DNA from: Fodinicola feengrottensis
Lineage (GTDB): Bacteria > Actinomycetota > Actinomycetes > Mycobacteriales > HKI-0501
Length of the DNA: 64,000 nucleotides
Assembly: GCF_010993775.1 (NCBI RefSeq)
Contig: NZ_WOTO01000035.1
Location: 1-64,000 of the forward strand
Reading direction: 5' to 3'
Below the pieces are notes generated by a model. That model was given only the letters and a program-made list of their open reading frames with translations. It made no database searches and was not told the origin of the DNA. A program made the translations under genes and the position numbers. Positions within the stretch are counted from its first letter, which is position 1; every line of letters starts with the position of its first letter. Below are positions 1 through 9,953 of this stretch, one piece after another.

Positions 1-718
1 CGCATAGCGGTTGGCGTAGCCTTGCAGACAACGTTGACCATGCCGTTGCCCAGCCCGTCCAACCGGTAGCCGGCCTGGATCGCCCAGGGTCGAGGTCGGT
101 CAATCACGCATAACGCAGTCGATCGCATAGTTTGACCTGAGATCGCGTAGCGGGCTGCCGGTCAGCCGCGTGTGGTAGGCCAGTACGCGCTCGCGGCCGA
201 GGCACGACTGGGCGTACTCGCCGACCGGGTCGGGTGGCTGGTTCTCGTCCGCGCCCCCGGACGTCACAGGCTGCGGCGGATAGACGTTTCCGCTGGAGAA
301 CGCGGCAATCCGTGCGCCGGCGTAGCGTTGCGCGACCCGGCCGGGCAGATAGGTGTTGAGGCCCCAGGTCGTCGCGGCGTCGTCGGACGTACCGAACTTG
401 CGGCCCACCATGTAGAGGACGTTGGGAGCGTCGGGAAGCGCTGTCAACGCGGCCTCGTCGGTGAGGTCGGCGGCGACCGTACGTACGCCCGCGTTGTCCA
501 GCTCGGAGCGCGCGCTTTGGTCGCTGAACCGGGACACGGCATGGACGCGTCGGTCGCCGGGCAGTCGTTGGAAGGCCTCGGCCGCCCATCCGCGACAGGC
601 TGACTCCCATTTTGCCGGCGGCGCCGAGAACAACCAGGTCACCATCGGTCTTCGCGAGCTGGTCGACCAGCCGGTCGTCCGGTTCGTACACCCGCCGGGC
701 GATCTGCTCCAGCGACAT
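1..718 (-). pseudogene. NAD-dependent epimerase/dehydratase family, frameshifted and cut by the window edge
   Basis: Extended-SDR sugar epimerase/dehydratase family. The ATG at 718 follows an AGGGGG ribosome site. The product opens with about 25 residues and then a Rossmann loop, VVLGAAGKMG. The reading frame shifts near 575-590 and continues with AVSRFSDQS, ADLTDE, VLYMVGRKFG and SSGNVYP, the last being the family's Ser-containing active-site region. A second shift near 115, just after NYAID, leads to IQAGYRLDGLG running off the window edge. It diverges from the sugar-uptake operon that starts at 903, so it may act on the same carbohydrate; that is inference. Substrate unknown. Whether the shifts are real or sequence errors cannot be told. 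Confidence 0.75.
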
Positions 719-902
719 CTGCCACCCCCTTCGAGCAATAACGGTCACGCCGAAAATAGCCGATGGAACCGCCTGCGTCACTAGCAAGCGGAAGTGGCTC
801 GGATCCTGGCTGCCTATTGACCAAGAATTAGAGCCTGGATATGGTCATGCCCAATTCGGCTACGACCGTAATTGGCCCAAGGCGGGGCGAGGAGAGACTG
901 TC

Positions 903-2170
903 ATGCGTATGGACCGGATCCGCCGTGTTGCCGCGCTGGTCGCGGCAGGCGTGCTTGGCCTGGTGATGAGCGGCTGCGGTTCCAGCGGCGGCGTGCCGTC
1001 CGACCCGAACCAGGTGGCCGGCAAGGTGACGATGTGGATCTACCCGATCAGCGCCGACCTGGAGAAGACCTGGTGGCAGCCCAAGGTGGCTGAGTTTCGG
1101 AAGAAGTTCCCGCAGGTCTCCGTCGACGTGGTCGTGCAGCCGTGGGCCAACCGGGATGAGCAGCTGACCACCGCCATCGCCGGCAACAAAGGGCCGGACG
1201 TGGTCTATCTGATTCCGGACCAGCTTTCGCAGTACGCCGACACCGGCGCGCTCGCCGACGTGTCGGACGTGATCACGAAGGACCGCTCGGACTTCCGGGA
1301 CAACGCGCTGCAGGCCATGACGTACGACGGAAAGCTCTATGGCGTGCCGCTGCTGATGTCGGTCACCACGACGATGGTGAACAAGAACGTCATGCAGGCC
1401 GCGGGCGTCACGTCCATTCCGCAGACCTGGGACCAGTTTCTCGCCGATGCGGCGAAAATCAAGGCAAAGGGTTATTACGCGACTACATATGCGGGTGATC
1501 CGACGCAAACCCTGAACCAGACGTTCTATCCGCTGCTGTGGCAGGCCGGCGGCGATGTGCTGTCCGCCGACGGAAAGAAATGCACGATCAACTCGGCAGC
1601 CGGAGTCAGGGCGCTGCAGTTCGTGAAGAAGCTCGTCGACAGCGGCTACACGCCCAAGGACGCGCTGACCACCGCATTGCAGGCTGAAACCAGCCCGTTC
1701 GCGCAGGCCAAGGTGGGCATGACGATCTCGACGCCGTCCGCTGACCTGTCGACGTACAAACTGCCCAAGGCCAACTACCAGGTCGGTCCGCCACTGACGG
1801 ACGTGAAGTCGGTCGGCTACGGCACTGTCGGCGGCCTGTCCGTCCTGCAGTCGAGCCAAAAAACACCGCGGCCGCGAAGGCATGGGTCCAGTGGGTCACG
1901 TTGGCCAGCCAGATGGGGCCGTACGACAAGTCGCGGAACTTCTTCGCGCCGCGCAAGTCGGTTGGCTCGCTGTTTGCCAGCGACCCGCTGGTCGGTGGCG
2001 AGGAGAAATACCTCGACCTGATGCGACCCGGCGTGCTGAGCCCGCAGGGGCGTGCGTTGATGGACCTGATCAAACCGCATCTGCAGGCCGTGTTGCTCGG
2101 CAAGGCACAGCCGCAGCAGGCGTTGGACGCGGCCGCGTCCGAAGTGAACGCGCTGTTGGCACGCGGCTGA
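903..2170 (+). CDS. Extracellular sugar-binding lipoprotein of an ABC transporter (one homopolymer frameshift)
   Basis: Family 1 solute-binding protein that captures a carbohydrate outside the membrane and delivers it to the two permeases downstream. ATG at 903 follows GGAG. The signal peptide carries a lipobox ending GLVMSGCG, with the Cys as lipid anchor. MWIYPISADLEKTWW and GNKGPDVVYLIPDQLSQY are typical of the family. The frame breaks at an A6 run (1858-1863); the other frame continues with NTAAAKAWVQWV to the stop at 2170. Joined, it encodes about 422 residues, the normal size. First gene of an operon with 2175, 3107 and 3914. The sugar cannot be read from sequence. Confidence 0.9.
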
Positions 2171-2174
2171 GCGG

Positions 2175-3110
2175 ATGGCGACTGACCTGCTCACCAAGCG
2201 GACGACGCGCTCTTCTGTCAGCCGGAAGAGGGCGCCATCGCGCTGGCAGCGGATGCGCCGGGACGGCTCGGCGATCGCGCTGCTGTTCGTGTTGCCGTAC
2301 GTGCTGCTGTTCGTGATTTTCCGGCTCGGCCCGGCGCTCGCTGGAATGCTGTTGTCGCTGGTGCGATACCGGATCACCGGGACGATTCAGTGGCAGGGCG
2401 TGAACAATTTCCAGCGCCTGTTCACCGACTCGCTGTTCTGGAACGCGCTGCAGGTCACCTTGACCTACACGCTGATCGCCGTGCCGCTGACCGTCGTCGT
2501 GTCGCTCGCGATGGCCCAGCTGTGCGCGCGGTCGATCCGCGGCATCAAGGTCTACCGCGCGCTGTATTTCCTCCCGGTGATCACCAGCCTGATCACCAGT
2601 GGCGTGATCTGGCAGTGGATCTATTCCGGAAACGGGCCGCTGAACTGGCTTTTCAGCGCGATAGGTGTCGGACCGGTGTCGTGGCTCTCGTCGGGCGCGA
2701 TGGTCCTGCCTTCGCTGTCGCTGATGAGCGTCTGGACCCGGTTCGGCTATGACATGCTGATCCTGCTCGCCGGCCTGCTGGCGATTCCCAAGGAATACCA
2801 GGAAGCCGCGCTGGTCGACGGCGCGTCGGCGTGGGCACGGTTCTGGCATGTGACGCTGCCGCAGCTCAAGCCGGCGCTGTTTTTCGTGGTGGTCCTGGAG
2901 CTCATCCAGTCGTTCCAGGTTTTCGACGTCATCTATGTGATGACCGGCGGCGGACCGGTCCGCTCGAGCTACTCACTGGTGTTTTTCCTGTACGACCAAG
3001 GATTTCACTACTTCGACTTCGGGTACGCGAGCGCGGCGGGCGTCGTGCTCTTCGTCATCACCTTGCTGGTCTCGCTGTGGCAACGCCGACTGTTCCGGGA
3101 GGACTCGTGA
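2175..3110 (+). CDS. Carbohydrate ABC transporter permease, MalF/UgpA type
   Basis: Inner-membrane permease of a CUT1-type sugar importer, 311 residues and intact. A basic N-terminus leads into six predicted membrane segments, beginning at ALLFVLPYVLLFVIF. The cytoplasmic EAA loop that docks the ATPase is EYQEAALVDGASAWARFWHV (about residues 205-225), followed by TLPQLKP. It starts five bases after the binding-protein stop, and its TGA overlaps the GTG of the second permease, so the subunits are translationally coupled. No ATPase gene is in the operon; a shared MsmK-type ATPase encoded elsewhere is the usual arrangement (inference). Confidence 0.93.
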   Translation: MATDLLTKRTTRSSVSRKRAPSRWQRMRRDGSAIALLFVLPYVLLFVIFRLGPALAGMLLSLVRYRITGTIQWQGVNNFQRLFTDSLFWNALQVTLTYTLIAVPLTVVVSLAMAQLCARSIRGIKVYRALYFLPVITSLITSGVIWQWIYSGNGPLNWLFSAIGVGPVSWLSSGAMVLPSLSLMSVWTRFGYDMLILLAGLLAIPKEYQEAALVDGASAWARFWHVTLPQLKPALFFVVVLELIQSFQVFDVIYVMTGGGPVRSSYSLVFFLYDQGFHYFDFGYASAAGVVLFVITLLVSLWQRRLFREDS

Positions 3111-3913
3111 AGCGGCGGCGCATGCTGGCCCACCTGCCGCTCGCGCTCGTCGCGATCGCCACGGTTTTTCCGTTCTATGTCATGGTTGTTCTGTCGGTCC
3201 AGGAAGGCAAGCCACTCTCGTTGCCAGGATCGCTGCTGCCGATCCACGTCAATTTCCAGGCGTACGCGCAGGCGTTGGCCGGCAGCGACGTGGCGCGTTG
3301 GATCGGCAACACACTCGCGTACTCGCTGATCTCGGTCGTGCTGGTGCTGGTGTTCGCGTCAATCGCCGCCTATGCCTTCGCGAAGAAACGCTTCTTCGGC
3401 AGCAAAGCGATGTTCTGGACCTTCATCGCCATGTTGATGGTGCCTTATCACCTGACCCTGATCCCGCAGTTCCTGCTCATTTCGCGAATGGGTTTGTTGG
3501 ACACGTTGCCCGGTCTGATCGTGCCGACGCTGGCCAACGCGCAGGCGCTTTTTCTGATGCGCCAGTTCATTATCGGCATCCCGGACGAGCTGATCGAGGC
3601 GGCGAAGATCGACGGGGCGGGGGAGTTGCGGGTCTTCTTCCAGATCGTGTTGCCACAGTGCAAACCGATCCTCGCGACCCTCGGCGTCTTCGTGTTCCTG
3701 TGGCACTGGAACGACTTCCTGTGGCCGCTGGTCGCGACGCGGTCGCCGAACAACTACGTCCTCACCCTCGGACTTTACAGCCTACAGGCGAAAGACGTCT
3801 CACTCGCGGTCACGATGGCCGCCGCGGTCGTCACGTTCATCCCGATCCTGCTGGTCTATCTGCTGCTGCAGCGGTATTTCGTCCAGGGCGTGACCATGAG
3901 TGGGATGAAGTAG
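3107..3913 (+). CDS. Carbohydrate ABC transporter permease, MalG/UgpE type
   Basis: Second permease subunit of the sugar importer, 268 residues. The GTG at 3107 overlaps the stop of the first permease and is followed by KRRRMLAHLPLALVAI, a positively charged start and the first membrane helix. The EAA loop is ELIEAAKIDGAGELRVFFQI then VLPQCKP. Membrane spans recur through the protein, and the C-terminal QRYFVQGVTMSGMK is typical of MalG-type subunits (QGxxxGAxK). The stop is directly adjacent to the ATG of the oxidoreductase at 3914, so all four genes form one transcript. Confidence 0.93.
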   Translation: MKRRRMLAHLPLALVAIATVFPFYVMVVLSVQEGKPLSLPGSLLPIHVNFQAYAQALAGSDVARWIGNTLAYSLISVVLVLVFASIAAYAFAKKRFFGSKAMFWTFIAMLMVPYHLTLIPQFLLISRMGLLDTLPGLIVPTLANAQALFLMRQFIIGIPDELIEAAKIDGAGELRVFFQIVLPQCKPILATLGVFVFLWHWNDFLWPLVATRSPNNYVLTLGLYSLQAKDVSLAVTMAAAVVTFIPILLVYLLLQRYFVQGVTMSGMK

Positions 3914-4740
3914 ATGGACGGCCCGCGGATCGGCATCATCGGCACCGAAAGCTCACACGTCGACCACATGGTCCGCTATTTCAATGTCGAGCGGAACGCC
4001 GACGACGCTCGCGTCGTCGCCATCGCGCAGGCCAACCGTGACGTCGGCGTGGCGCGTGTCGTCGAGCGGGCGGAGGATCTGCTGGGGTTGGTCGACGCCG
4101 TGATCGTCGCGGACCGGGACGGGCGCCGGCATGCCGCCCAAGCCATTCCTTTCCTGCGCGCCGGCATCCCGACGTTCGTTGACAAACCGCTTGCCGCGAA
4201 CGTCGAAGACGCCGAGGCGATTATCCGTACGGCCGTTGACTCCGGCACGCCGTTGACGTCGTTTTCGGCACTGCGCTGGCATCCGGACTTCCTCGCTCTT
4301 CCAGCGGTTCGCCCGGTCTCAGTGGTCGCGACCGGTCCGGTAGACCCGGCCAGCCCGTACGCCGGCATCTTTTTCTATGGGATCCACCCGGTGGAGCTGG
4401 CGCTCGCCTTGGCGCCAGGCCCGATCCGGGACGTACGCGTACGACAAGTGCCCGGCGCGATCGTCGCCACCGCGACGGTCGGCGACACGGCGGTCGCCAC
4501 CACCTGGTGCGGTCGAACGAAAAACCCGTACCTTTTCATCTGATGGTGACAACGCAGGCCACGGTGTCGGCGGCCGAGCTGCGGCTCGGCGCGGATTATT
4601 TCCACCGCGGGCTGAGCGTTTTCGTCGAGATGGTGCGCACCGGACAGCCGCCAGTGCCTTACGAACTTCTGCTGCGGCCAGTGCAGTTCCTCGCCGCCGT
4701 CCATTCACTGCTCGACGGCAGCTCGTACGGGCAAGGCTAA
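3914..4740 (+). CDS. Gfo/Idh/MocA-family oxidoreductase (one frameshift)
   Basis: NAD(P)-dependent sugar or polyol dehydrogenase family, cytosolic, last gene of the sugar-uptake operon. The N-terminal Rossmann segment is RIGIIGTESSHVDH, followed by DAVIVADRDGRRH and the family signature GIPTFVDKPLAANVEDA, whose Lys is the conserved EKP-type residue. After VATTW (about 4500-4506) the frame shifts by one base and continues with HLMVTTQATVSAAELRLGADYF to the stop at 4740, giving about 275 residues. It probably oxidises or epimerises the imported sugar; the substrate is not readable. Confidence 0.85.
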
Positions 4741-4973
4741 CCATCCGCTACTCAACGTGCCAAGGAGCATGACGCTTCTCGGGCTGCACCCGTCGACGTC
4801 GCCGCCTCTTGCGGACTCGGCCGCCGCGACGATCAAACGGCTTTGGCTGGGATGAGACAAACAAAGCAACTCTGTATGGAGGCATATCACCGTTAGGCTC
4901 TCGTGAAAGAATGCCTCGTTCTGGATCGCAATATCGGCGCAAACCTCGGCAAACCTATTCCTCGGTGGTTTAA

Positions 4974-5596
4974 TCAGTCCAAGAGGCTGCGGACTGACCG
5001 CTCACCGCCCTGAACTGGCGTCGCTCCAGCCGCGGCAAGGACCGCGCTGACGAGCTGGCTGAGGAATGCGTTATTAATGGGCTGGTGGGAGATCAGCCGT
5101 CGGTAGAATAGGGGGCCAAGGAGTAGGCTCGCGATCAGATCGGGATCGGCGGCGGCGTCGAGTTCACCGCGCGCTATCGCGCGTTTCACGCTGCCGTGGA
5201 TAGGTCTCCGCCGCCGAACGGTGAAATCTGCGAGTAGTTTTGCCATTCCCGGTTCACGCTCAGAGGCGTCGACGACGCCGGTGATAAGCGAGGACATCAG
5301 CTCCGTCTTCAGGATCCGCGCAAGGTCATGGGCAAAATGTCGTAGGTCGTCGGCGACGCGGCCGGTATCGGGCGCTTCTGCGACTGGAAGGGCTTCATCG
5401 ACAACATCGATCAACAGATCCTGCTTGGTTGGCCAGTGGCGGTAAATTGTGGTCTTCGCGGAGCCAGATCGGGCGGCAACGGCCTCGATGCTTATCGCCT
5501 GAAGCTGCATTCTGCCAACAACTCAAGCGTCGCCTCAATAATGACCCGACGCGAACGTGCTATCCGAGGGTCCGTACGTGCTGATCGCGCTGGCAA
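4974..5596 (-). CDS. TetR-family regulator facing the hydrolase cluster (one frameshift near the N-terminus)
   Basis: Dimeric repressor with an N-terminal TetR helix-turn-helix. IEATLELLAEC is in one frame and continues, after a one-base shift near 5500, as QAISIEAVAARSGSAKTTIY and RHWPTKQDLL, the textbook TetR signature. The C-terminal ligand domain runs to the stop at 4974. No ATG or GTG lies upstream in frame; a TTG at 5596 with AAAGG about 13 bases before it is my best start. The gene is divergent from 5675, and a perfect 28-bp palindrome at 5616-5643 lies upstream of this start, between the two genes, so it very likely regulates itself and the hydrolase cluster. Inducer unknown. Confidence 0.8.
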
Positions 5597-5615
5597 GCGG
5601 GCACCGGCCTTTCAA

Positions 5616-5643
5616 GCTTGTGCTACGCTAGCGTAGCACAAGC
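5616..5643. promoter_or_regulatory. 28-bp perfect palindrome, probable TetR operator
   Basis: The half-site GCTTGTGCTACGCT at 5616-5629 is followed at once by its exact reverse complement at 5630-5643. It lies between the divergent TetR gene (start 5596) and the gene starting at 5675. This length, symmetry and position fit an autoregulatory TetR operator. Binding is inferred, not shown. Confidence 0.75.
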
Positions 5644-5674
5644 CGCTTGACCGGCTTTGACGGGAGGTGTCGAA

Positions 5675-5887
5675 GTGGAGGGCTTCGGCGCGACATCCGC
5701 AAAAACCGCCTGGGAGGAACACTTCCTCACAGCGGACTTCGTTGGAGATATTCCGCAGTACGTCACTCCCAAGGCATCGAGCTGGTTCGATGCCACCGCG
5801 GTCAATCAACGGGACCGCCGCAAGATCGCCCGGTCCAATGCCGATGGGCTTATCGGCAGTCACAGCGACAGGGCCATCTCCCCATGA
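5675..5887 (+). pseudogene. Internally deleted amidohydrolase-2-like remnant (about 70 aa)
   Basis: GTG at 5675 follows GGGAGG at 5661-5666. The short product begins with TAWEEHFLTADF, resembling the ALEEHF N-terminus of amidohydrolase-2 decarboxylases, and ends with NQRDRRKIARSNADGLIG, resembling that family's C-terminal helix. The roughly 200-residue TIM-barrel core between them is absent. I read it as both ends of one gene joined by an internal deletion. It sits first behind the palindromic operator, and its end overlaps the ATG at 5884. It could instead be a genuine small protein; no function is assigned. Confidence 0.5.
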
Positions 5888-7355
5888 GCTCGTTTCTGTT
5901 GCGGGGAGGTCGCGTCGTCGATCCCGCGTCAGGTCAGGATGGCGTCGCTGATCTGCTGGTCCACGACGGACGCGTCGCCGCGATCGGGATGGATGGATCT
6001 GTCCGCTCAGAATGCTGACACTGTGGTCGACGTTACCGGCCTGATCGTCGGGCCAGGTTTTATTGATCTACACAGTCATGTTCACAGCATCGCTGGCCAT
6101 CGCTTACAAGCGCTCGACGGCGTCACCATGGCACTGGATCTGGAGGCTGGTTTGCTGCCAGTCGACGTGGGCTATCGTCGCGCTGCTGAGCAGGGGCGGC
6201 CACTGCATTACGGGTTCTCCGCCAGTTGGGCGGCGGCTCGCGGTCAGGTGATGACCGGCGCCGATACGGACGCGAACATATTCCGGATTCTGACCATGCT
6301 TGGCGACCCACAATGGCAACGCCCGTCACGTCCACAGGAGCTGGAAGCAGTCCTGGCATTGCTGGCTAACGAATTGGCTGCGGGTGCTCTGGGTATCGGC
6401 GTACTGGTGGGGTACGCGCCCAGCAGTGACCCGGCGGAGTTTCTGGCAGTAGCGCAACTCGCCGCTGCCGCGGGCGTACCGACCTATACCCATGTGCGGG
6501 AATGGCAGAGGCCGACCCGAACACACCGATCGACGGGTCCGCGGAGATTGTGCGAGCCGCCGCGGAAACCGGTGCCCGCATGCATCACTGCCACGTCAAT
6601 TCCACATCGCGGCGACATATCGACCGGGTATTGACGACGTTGGCCGAGGCTCGCTCCGCCGGTTCCAAGGTCACCGTCGAGGCCTACCCTTACGGCGCCG
6701 GGAGCTCCGGGGTGGGTGCGTTCTTCCTTGCCCCAGAACGGTTGTCCGCCTGGGGCCTGCAACCGTCCGACATCGTGCTGCTGCCCTCAGGAGAACGTGT
6801 CGCCGACGTGAATCGTCTGCGTGAGATCAGGACCACCGAACCAGGCACTCTGTGCATCGTGGACTTCCTCGACGAGCAGGACGCCGCCGACGAGGCGCTG
6901 CTCTGGTCATCAATGATCTACCCGGATGCTATCGTGGCTAGCGACGCGACACCACTGCTGTGGCCAGGTGGCGCGACCGACAGTCGCTTGTGGCCGCTCC
7001 GGCCGGAGCGCATACACATCCCCGGACGGCCGGAACGTTTGCGAAGACGATCAGGCGAATGGTTCGCGAAACAGGTACCTGGACCTGGCCCGAGGTCTTC
7101 CGGCGCTGCTCGCTCCTGCCTGCTCGTCTGCTCGATTTTGTTGCGGCAGCACGGAACAAGGGACATCTAGGCGCTGACGCGGACATCGTTGTACTGGATC
7201 CCGATCGGATCTGTGACGCGGCAACATACCAAGACCCGACCCAGCCGTCAGTAGGCGTGCGTCACCTGTTCGTCGCAGGAACGCCCGTCGTATGCGACGG
7301 CACTATCGTGCCCGATGCCTTTCCGGGACGTCCGCTGCGCGCGTCACCTCGTTAG
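5884..7355 (+). pseudogene. N-acyl-D-amino-acid deacylase-like amidohydrolase, three frameshifts
   Basis: Metal-dependent amidohydrolase of the D-aminoacylase family, about 490 residues when joined. The start reads MSSFLLRGGRVVDPASGQDG, the usual beta-sandwich opening. After a shift near 5995 come GPGFIDLHSHVHS (the HxH metal ligands), LDLEAGL and AGALGIGVLVGYAPSSDP. A second shift near 6505 leads to ETGARMHHCHVNSTS and VTVEAYPYGAGSS; a third near 7010 leads to the C-terminal LGADADIVVLDPD and VVCDGTIVPDAFPGR. The serine hydrolase follows 37 bases later, so the two may be co-transcribed. Three breaks could be errors or real decay. Confidence 0.8.
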
Positions 7356-7392
7356 CGTCACGATTCTGCGGACTTTGAACCAATCAGGAGAA

Positions 7393-8846
7393 ATGATGAA
7401 GGGGATTGCCGAGGCGGTTACCGGCCTCGAGCGACAGCTACAGCAGGCGTCAGAGTTGGCCGGGGCCACTGGAATGCCTGGCGTCGGCGGCTACCTCGCG
7501 GGGGGATTTACCACGCCGGCCAACAGCGTGTGATCTGCGCTGGGTATGCAAATACCGCTGCCCGTATCGACATGACGCAGGACACGGGTTTCCCGCTGGG
7601 ATCGATTACGAAAGCAATGACCACTACTCTGGTCATGCGCTATGTCGAGCGGGGCGAGATTGACCTCGATGGTGCCGTCACTGCATATTTGCCCGACCTG
7701 ACCCTGCAAACACCTGGCCACGTCGATACCCTGCGCGTGCGTCATCTGCTGAATCACACCCACGGCATCGATGGCACTGGTCTGATGCCCTCAGCTGTAC
7801 GCGGGCGGGACGCCGTGAAATCGTACGTTGACGCCCTGGCTGGCTGCGGCACTCTCTTCCCGGTGGAACAATTCGTGTCCTATTCGAATCCGGGCTTCAG
7901 TATTGCTGGCCGGATCTTGGAAGTGGTGACCGGTATACCGTTCACCGAACTGCTCGAGCGCGAACTGTACGAACCGGTGGGCATGGCCGACTCGGCGACT
8001 TCGGCGGAGCAAGCGATCATGCGACGCACGGCAGTCGGTCACACCCTCGATCGCCGCACAGGCACAATCCGCCCAGTCGACCTGTTCGCATTGCCTCCGT
8101 CCGGGGCGGCTGCCGGCTCCACTGCTGTCGTCACCATCGCCGATCTGCTGGCATTCGCCCGAACTCACCTCGCCAACGGTCGGTCCCCTTCCGGCCGGCG
8201 CGTACTGTCGGCCGAATTTAGTGCATTGATGCGTACGGTCACCCACGACATGCAAACTCCCAACATCCCTCCGATCGGATATGGATGGTGGCTGCTGCAA
8301 TTTGGCTCCACCGTTGCCATGTGGCATATCGGTGGTACGCCGGGCTGTACCTCACACCTGATTGTGCTGCCTGATTATGACTTCGCATTTGCCGCCTTCG
8401 GCAGCGGCCCAGGTGCGCCTCTACGGCATGAGCGCCATACCCTGTGGCTACTGCGCGACTACCTCGGCCTCGAGGTGCCAGTCACGGTCACCTTCGACGC
8501 GGCGACGTCAGTTGACGACGCTGCGAAATTGGCGGGCTATGCAGGGACGTACCGAACTTTGCAATACCGCCACGACGTACGGACAGTCGAGGGTCACCTG
8601 GAACATTCCGTCACCTTTGAGCCCATGGACAGTGATCATGCGCGCCTGGGCGCGTACGCCGGTGGCCCGCAACCGACAAAGTTAGCCCCCGTTAGCAACG
8701 GGATCTTTGCCCCTGCCGATCGTCCTGCGGAGTCATTCACTGGGCCATTCGGCCGCATGAACCTGGTCTCATTCCACGGGACGACACCCGACGGCCATCC
8801 ATCTCATGTAGGTAGAGCGCTAGCGCTCGCCCGCCGAGATACATAG
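7393..8846 (+). CDS. Serine hydrolase, class-C beta-lactamase/D-aminopeptidase family (one homopolymer frameshift)
   Basis: Penicillin-recognising serine hydrolase fold, about 480 residues. AGGAG lies just before ATG 7393 (a second ATG follows at 7396). The early frame breaks at a G6 run (7500-7505) and continues at HAGQQRVICAGYAN. The catalytic set is complete: SxxK in GSITKAM, YxN in SYSNPGF, and the HxG that replaces KTG in WHIGGTPG. A C-terminal lipocalin-like region follows (LAGYAGTYRTLQY). No clear signal peptide is seen, so it is probably cytosolic. With the neighbouring D-aminoacylase it may process D-amino-acid or peptide substrates; that pairing is inference. Confidence 0.87.
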
Positions 8847-9154
8847 AGAAGCTGTACCTCAACCTTGTTGGCCGTCGGAGCGATTGACGTCGGGCCCTGA
8901 CTCGCGTCCGTCGCAGAAGCCGGCTACCGTGTAGCCGGTGTTCACATCGGCGGTGTTGGTTGGCGGCGCCACTCCGAAACCGAAATCGAAAGGCGAGACG
9001 CGATTCCTTGCTGCGGCAGCGGCGGAATCACCGATTTGGCTCTTTTATCTGTCGTAGGAACACGCGCGGCACATTGGCAGCTACCAATGGTCAGGAAAAA
9101 TCTAGGGAACGGTAGGGGAGTAATCGTCGGCGGGCAGCGGCCGAGGGAACGATC
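8847..9154. other. Gene-free stretch
   Basis: I see no supported gene, RNA or clear stem-loop here. It separates the hydrolase stop from the decayed mobile-element region at 9155-9528. Confidence 0.5.
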
Positions 9155-9364
9155 AGCAAGCGGTTCCCGTGTTCACTGTTGTTCGGTCGATGGGTGAGGC
9201 GCCCGGCTTTATCCCTGCGGCATCGTCGCGGCTACGCCGTAGTCCTTCACCGCGACCTCCCGGGCCAGACCTGTGGCACCCTCCCGAAAGTTCCCAACCG
9301 CCCACCATCAGACCGTTGGTACGCACCGCCACCCAGCCCACATCCGCCAGATTCGAGCTGGTCA
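9155..9364 (-). mobile_element. Decayed group II intron fragment (domain I-like part)
   Basis: Read on the minus strand from 9364, this stretch aligns by eye with 23508-23690 of the large intron further right. Shared blocks in order are CCAGCTC-AAT--GG-GGAT, GGGAACT, ACGGCGTAGCCG, GATGCCGCAGGG, AAAGCCGGG, ACCGAACA-CAGTGAAC and GGGAACCG. The order and spacing are kept, with scattered substitutions typical of an old copy. No reverse-transcriptase gene or domain V is attached, so it is a dead fragment. It directly abuts the IS5 relic. Confidence 0.72.
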
Positions 9365-9528
9365 ATCACGAAGCGCGTCGTGTATCCGTTGCCAGACACC
9401 GATTTTCGCCCAGCTGTGGAAGGGGCTGTACACGGTCATGGCAGGTGGGAAGTCGCTGGGCAGTTGACGCCAGGCGATCCCACCGCCGACAGGTAGAAGA
9501 TCGCGTCCAGGATCGCCCGCCGCAGATG
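9362..9528 (-). mobile_element. IS5-family transposase N-terminal relic
   Basis: Two minus-strand frames together spell the DUF4096 N-terminus of an IS5-type transposase: RRAILDAIFYL in one frame, then GIAWRQLPSDFPP and WAKIGVWQRIHDALRD in the other. The catalytic DDE part is missing. It lies inside the C-terminal half of a TetR gene and joins a group II intron relic at its other end. The apparent TetR reading frame simply runs on into this sequence. Confidence 0.75.
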
Positions 9529-9880
9529 CTTCTTCGCCCGCGGACTTGAAAGCCGAAGTGAAGCCGTGGTCGCGGGCTTGCAACTCACAGAGCTTCTCGA
9601 TGGTGCGGCAGAAGCCATGCCAGGGATCTGGGTCGGCGAGCCCTTCGTTCAAGACTGATCGCCATGCGAGCGTCTGTACGGTAAACACCTCGGTCAGCAG
9701 CGTTTCCTTGGTTGGGAAATGCCGATAAGCAGTCGCGGGTCCGACTTCGGCGCGCCGGGCAATCACCCGGATGGGCACGTCCAGCCCGTCGGTGACGAAC
9801 GCCGTGAGGGCCGCGTCCAGGATGCGATAGCGGGTGTGGCGGGCGTCCGAACGCGGGCGGCGAGGCAAACGATCGGTCAT
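9529..9880 (-). pseudogene. TetR-family regulator truncated by mobile-element relics
   Basis: ATG at 9880. The N-terminal DNA-binding domain is complete: RILDAALTAFVTDGLDVPIR, VIARRAEVGPATAYRHFPTK and ETLLTEVF. The ligand domain stops after HGFTSAFKSAGEEA, where IS5-type transposase sequence takes over; the open frame reaches 9362 but encodes foreign residues. Roughly the last 60-70 residues of a normal TetR are lost. The gene is divergent from the methyltransferase at 9954, which it may once have controlled. Confidence 0.78.
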
Positions 9881-9953
9881 TGCTCTCAGATTAGTCGGTG
9901 GACCGCGCTGTCCGGTTACGGTTTTACCAGCAGAGGAAAGGGGTACCCAGAAC

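Noticed and set aside
828-1883. Long minus-strand open frame opposite the sugar-binding protein, and similar frames elsewhere
   Set aside because: High-GC antisense shadows of well-supported genes; no family signatures.
9153-9549. Plus- and minus-strand open frames across the relic region
   Set aside because: They translate group II intron and IS5 relic DNA in arbitrary frames.
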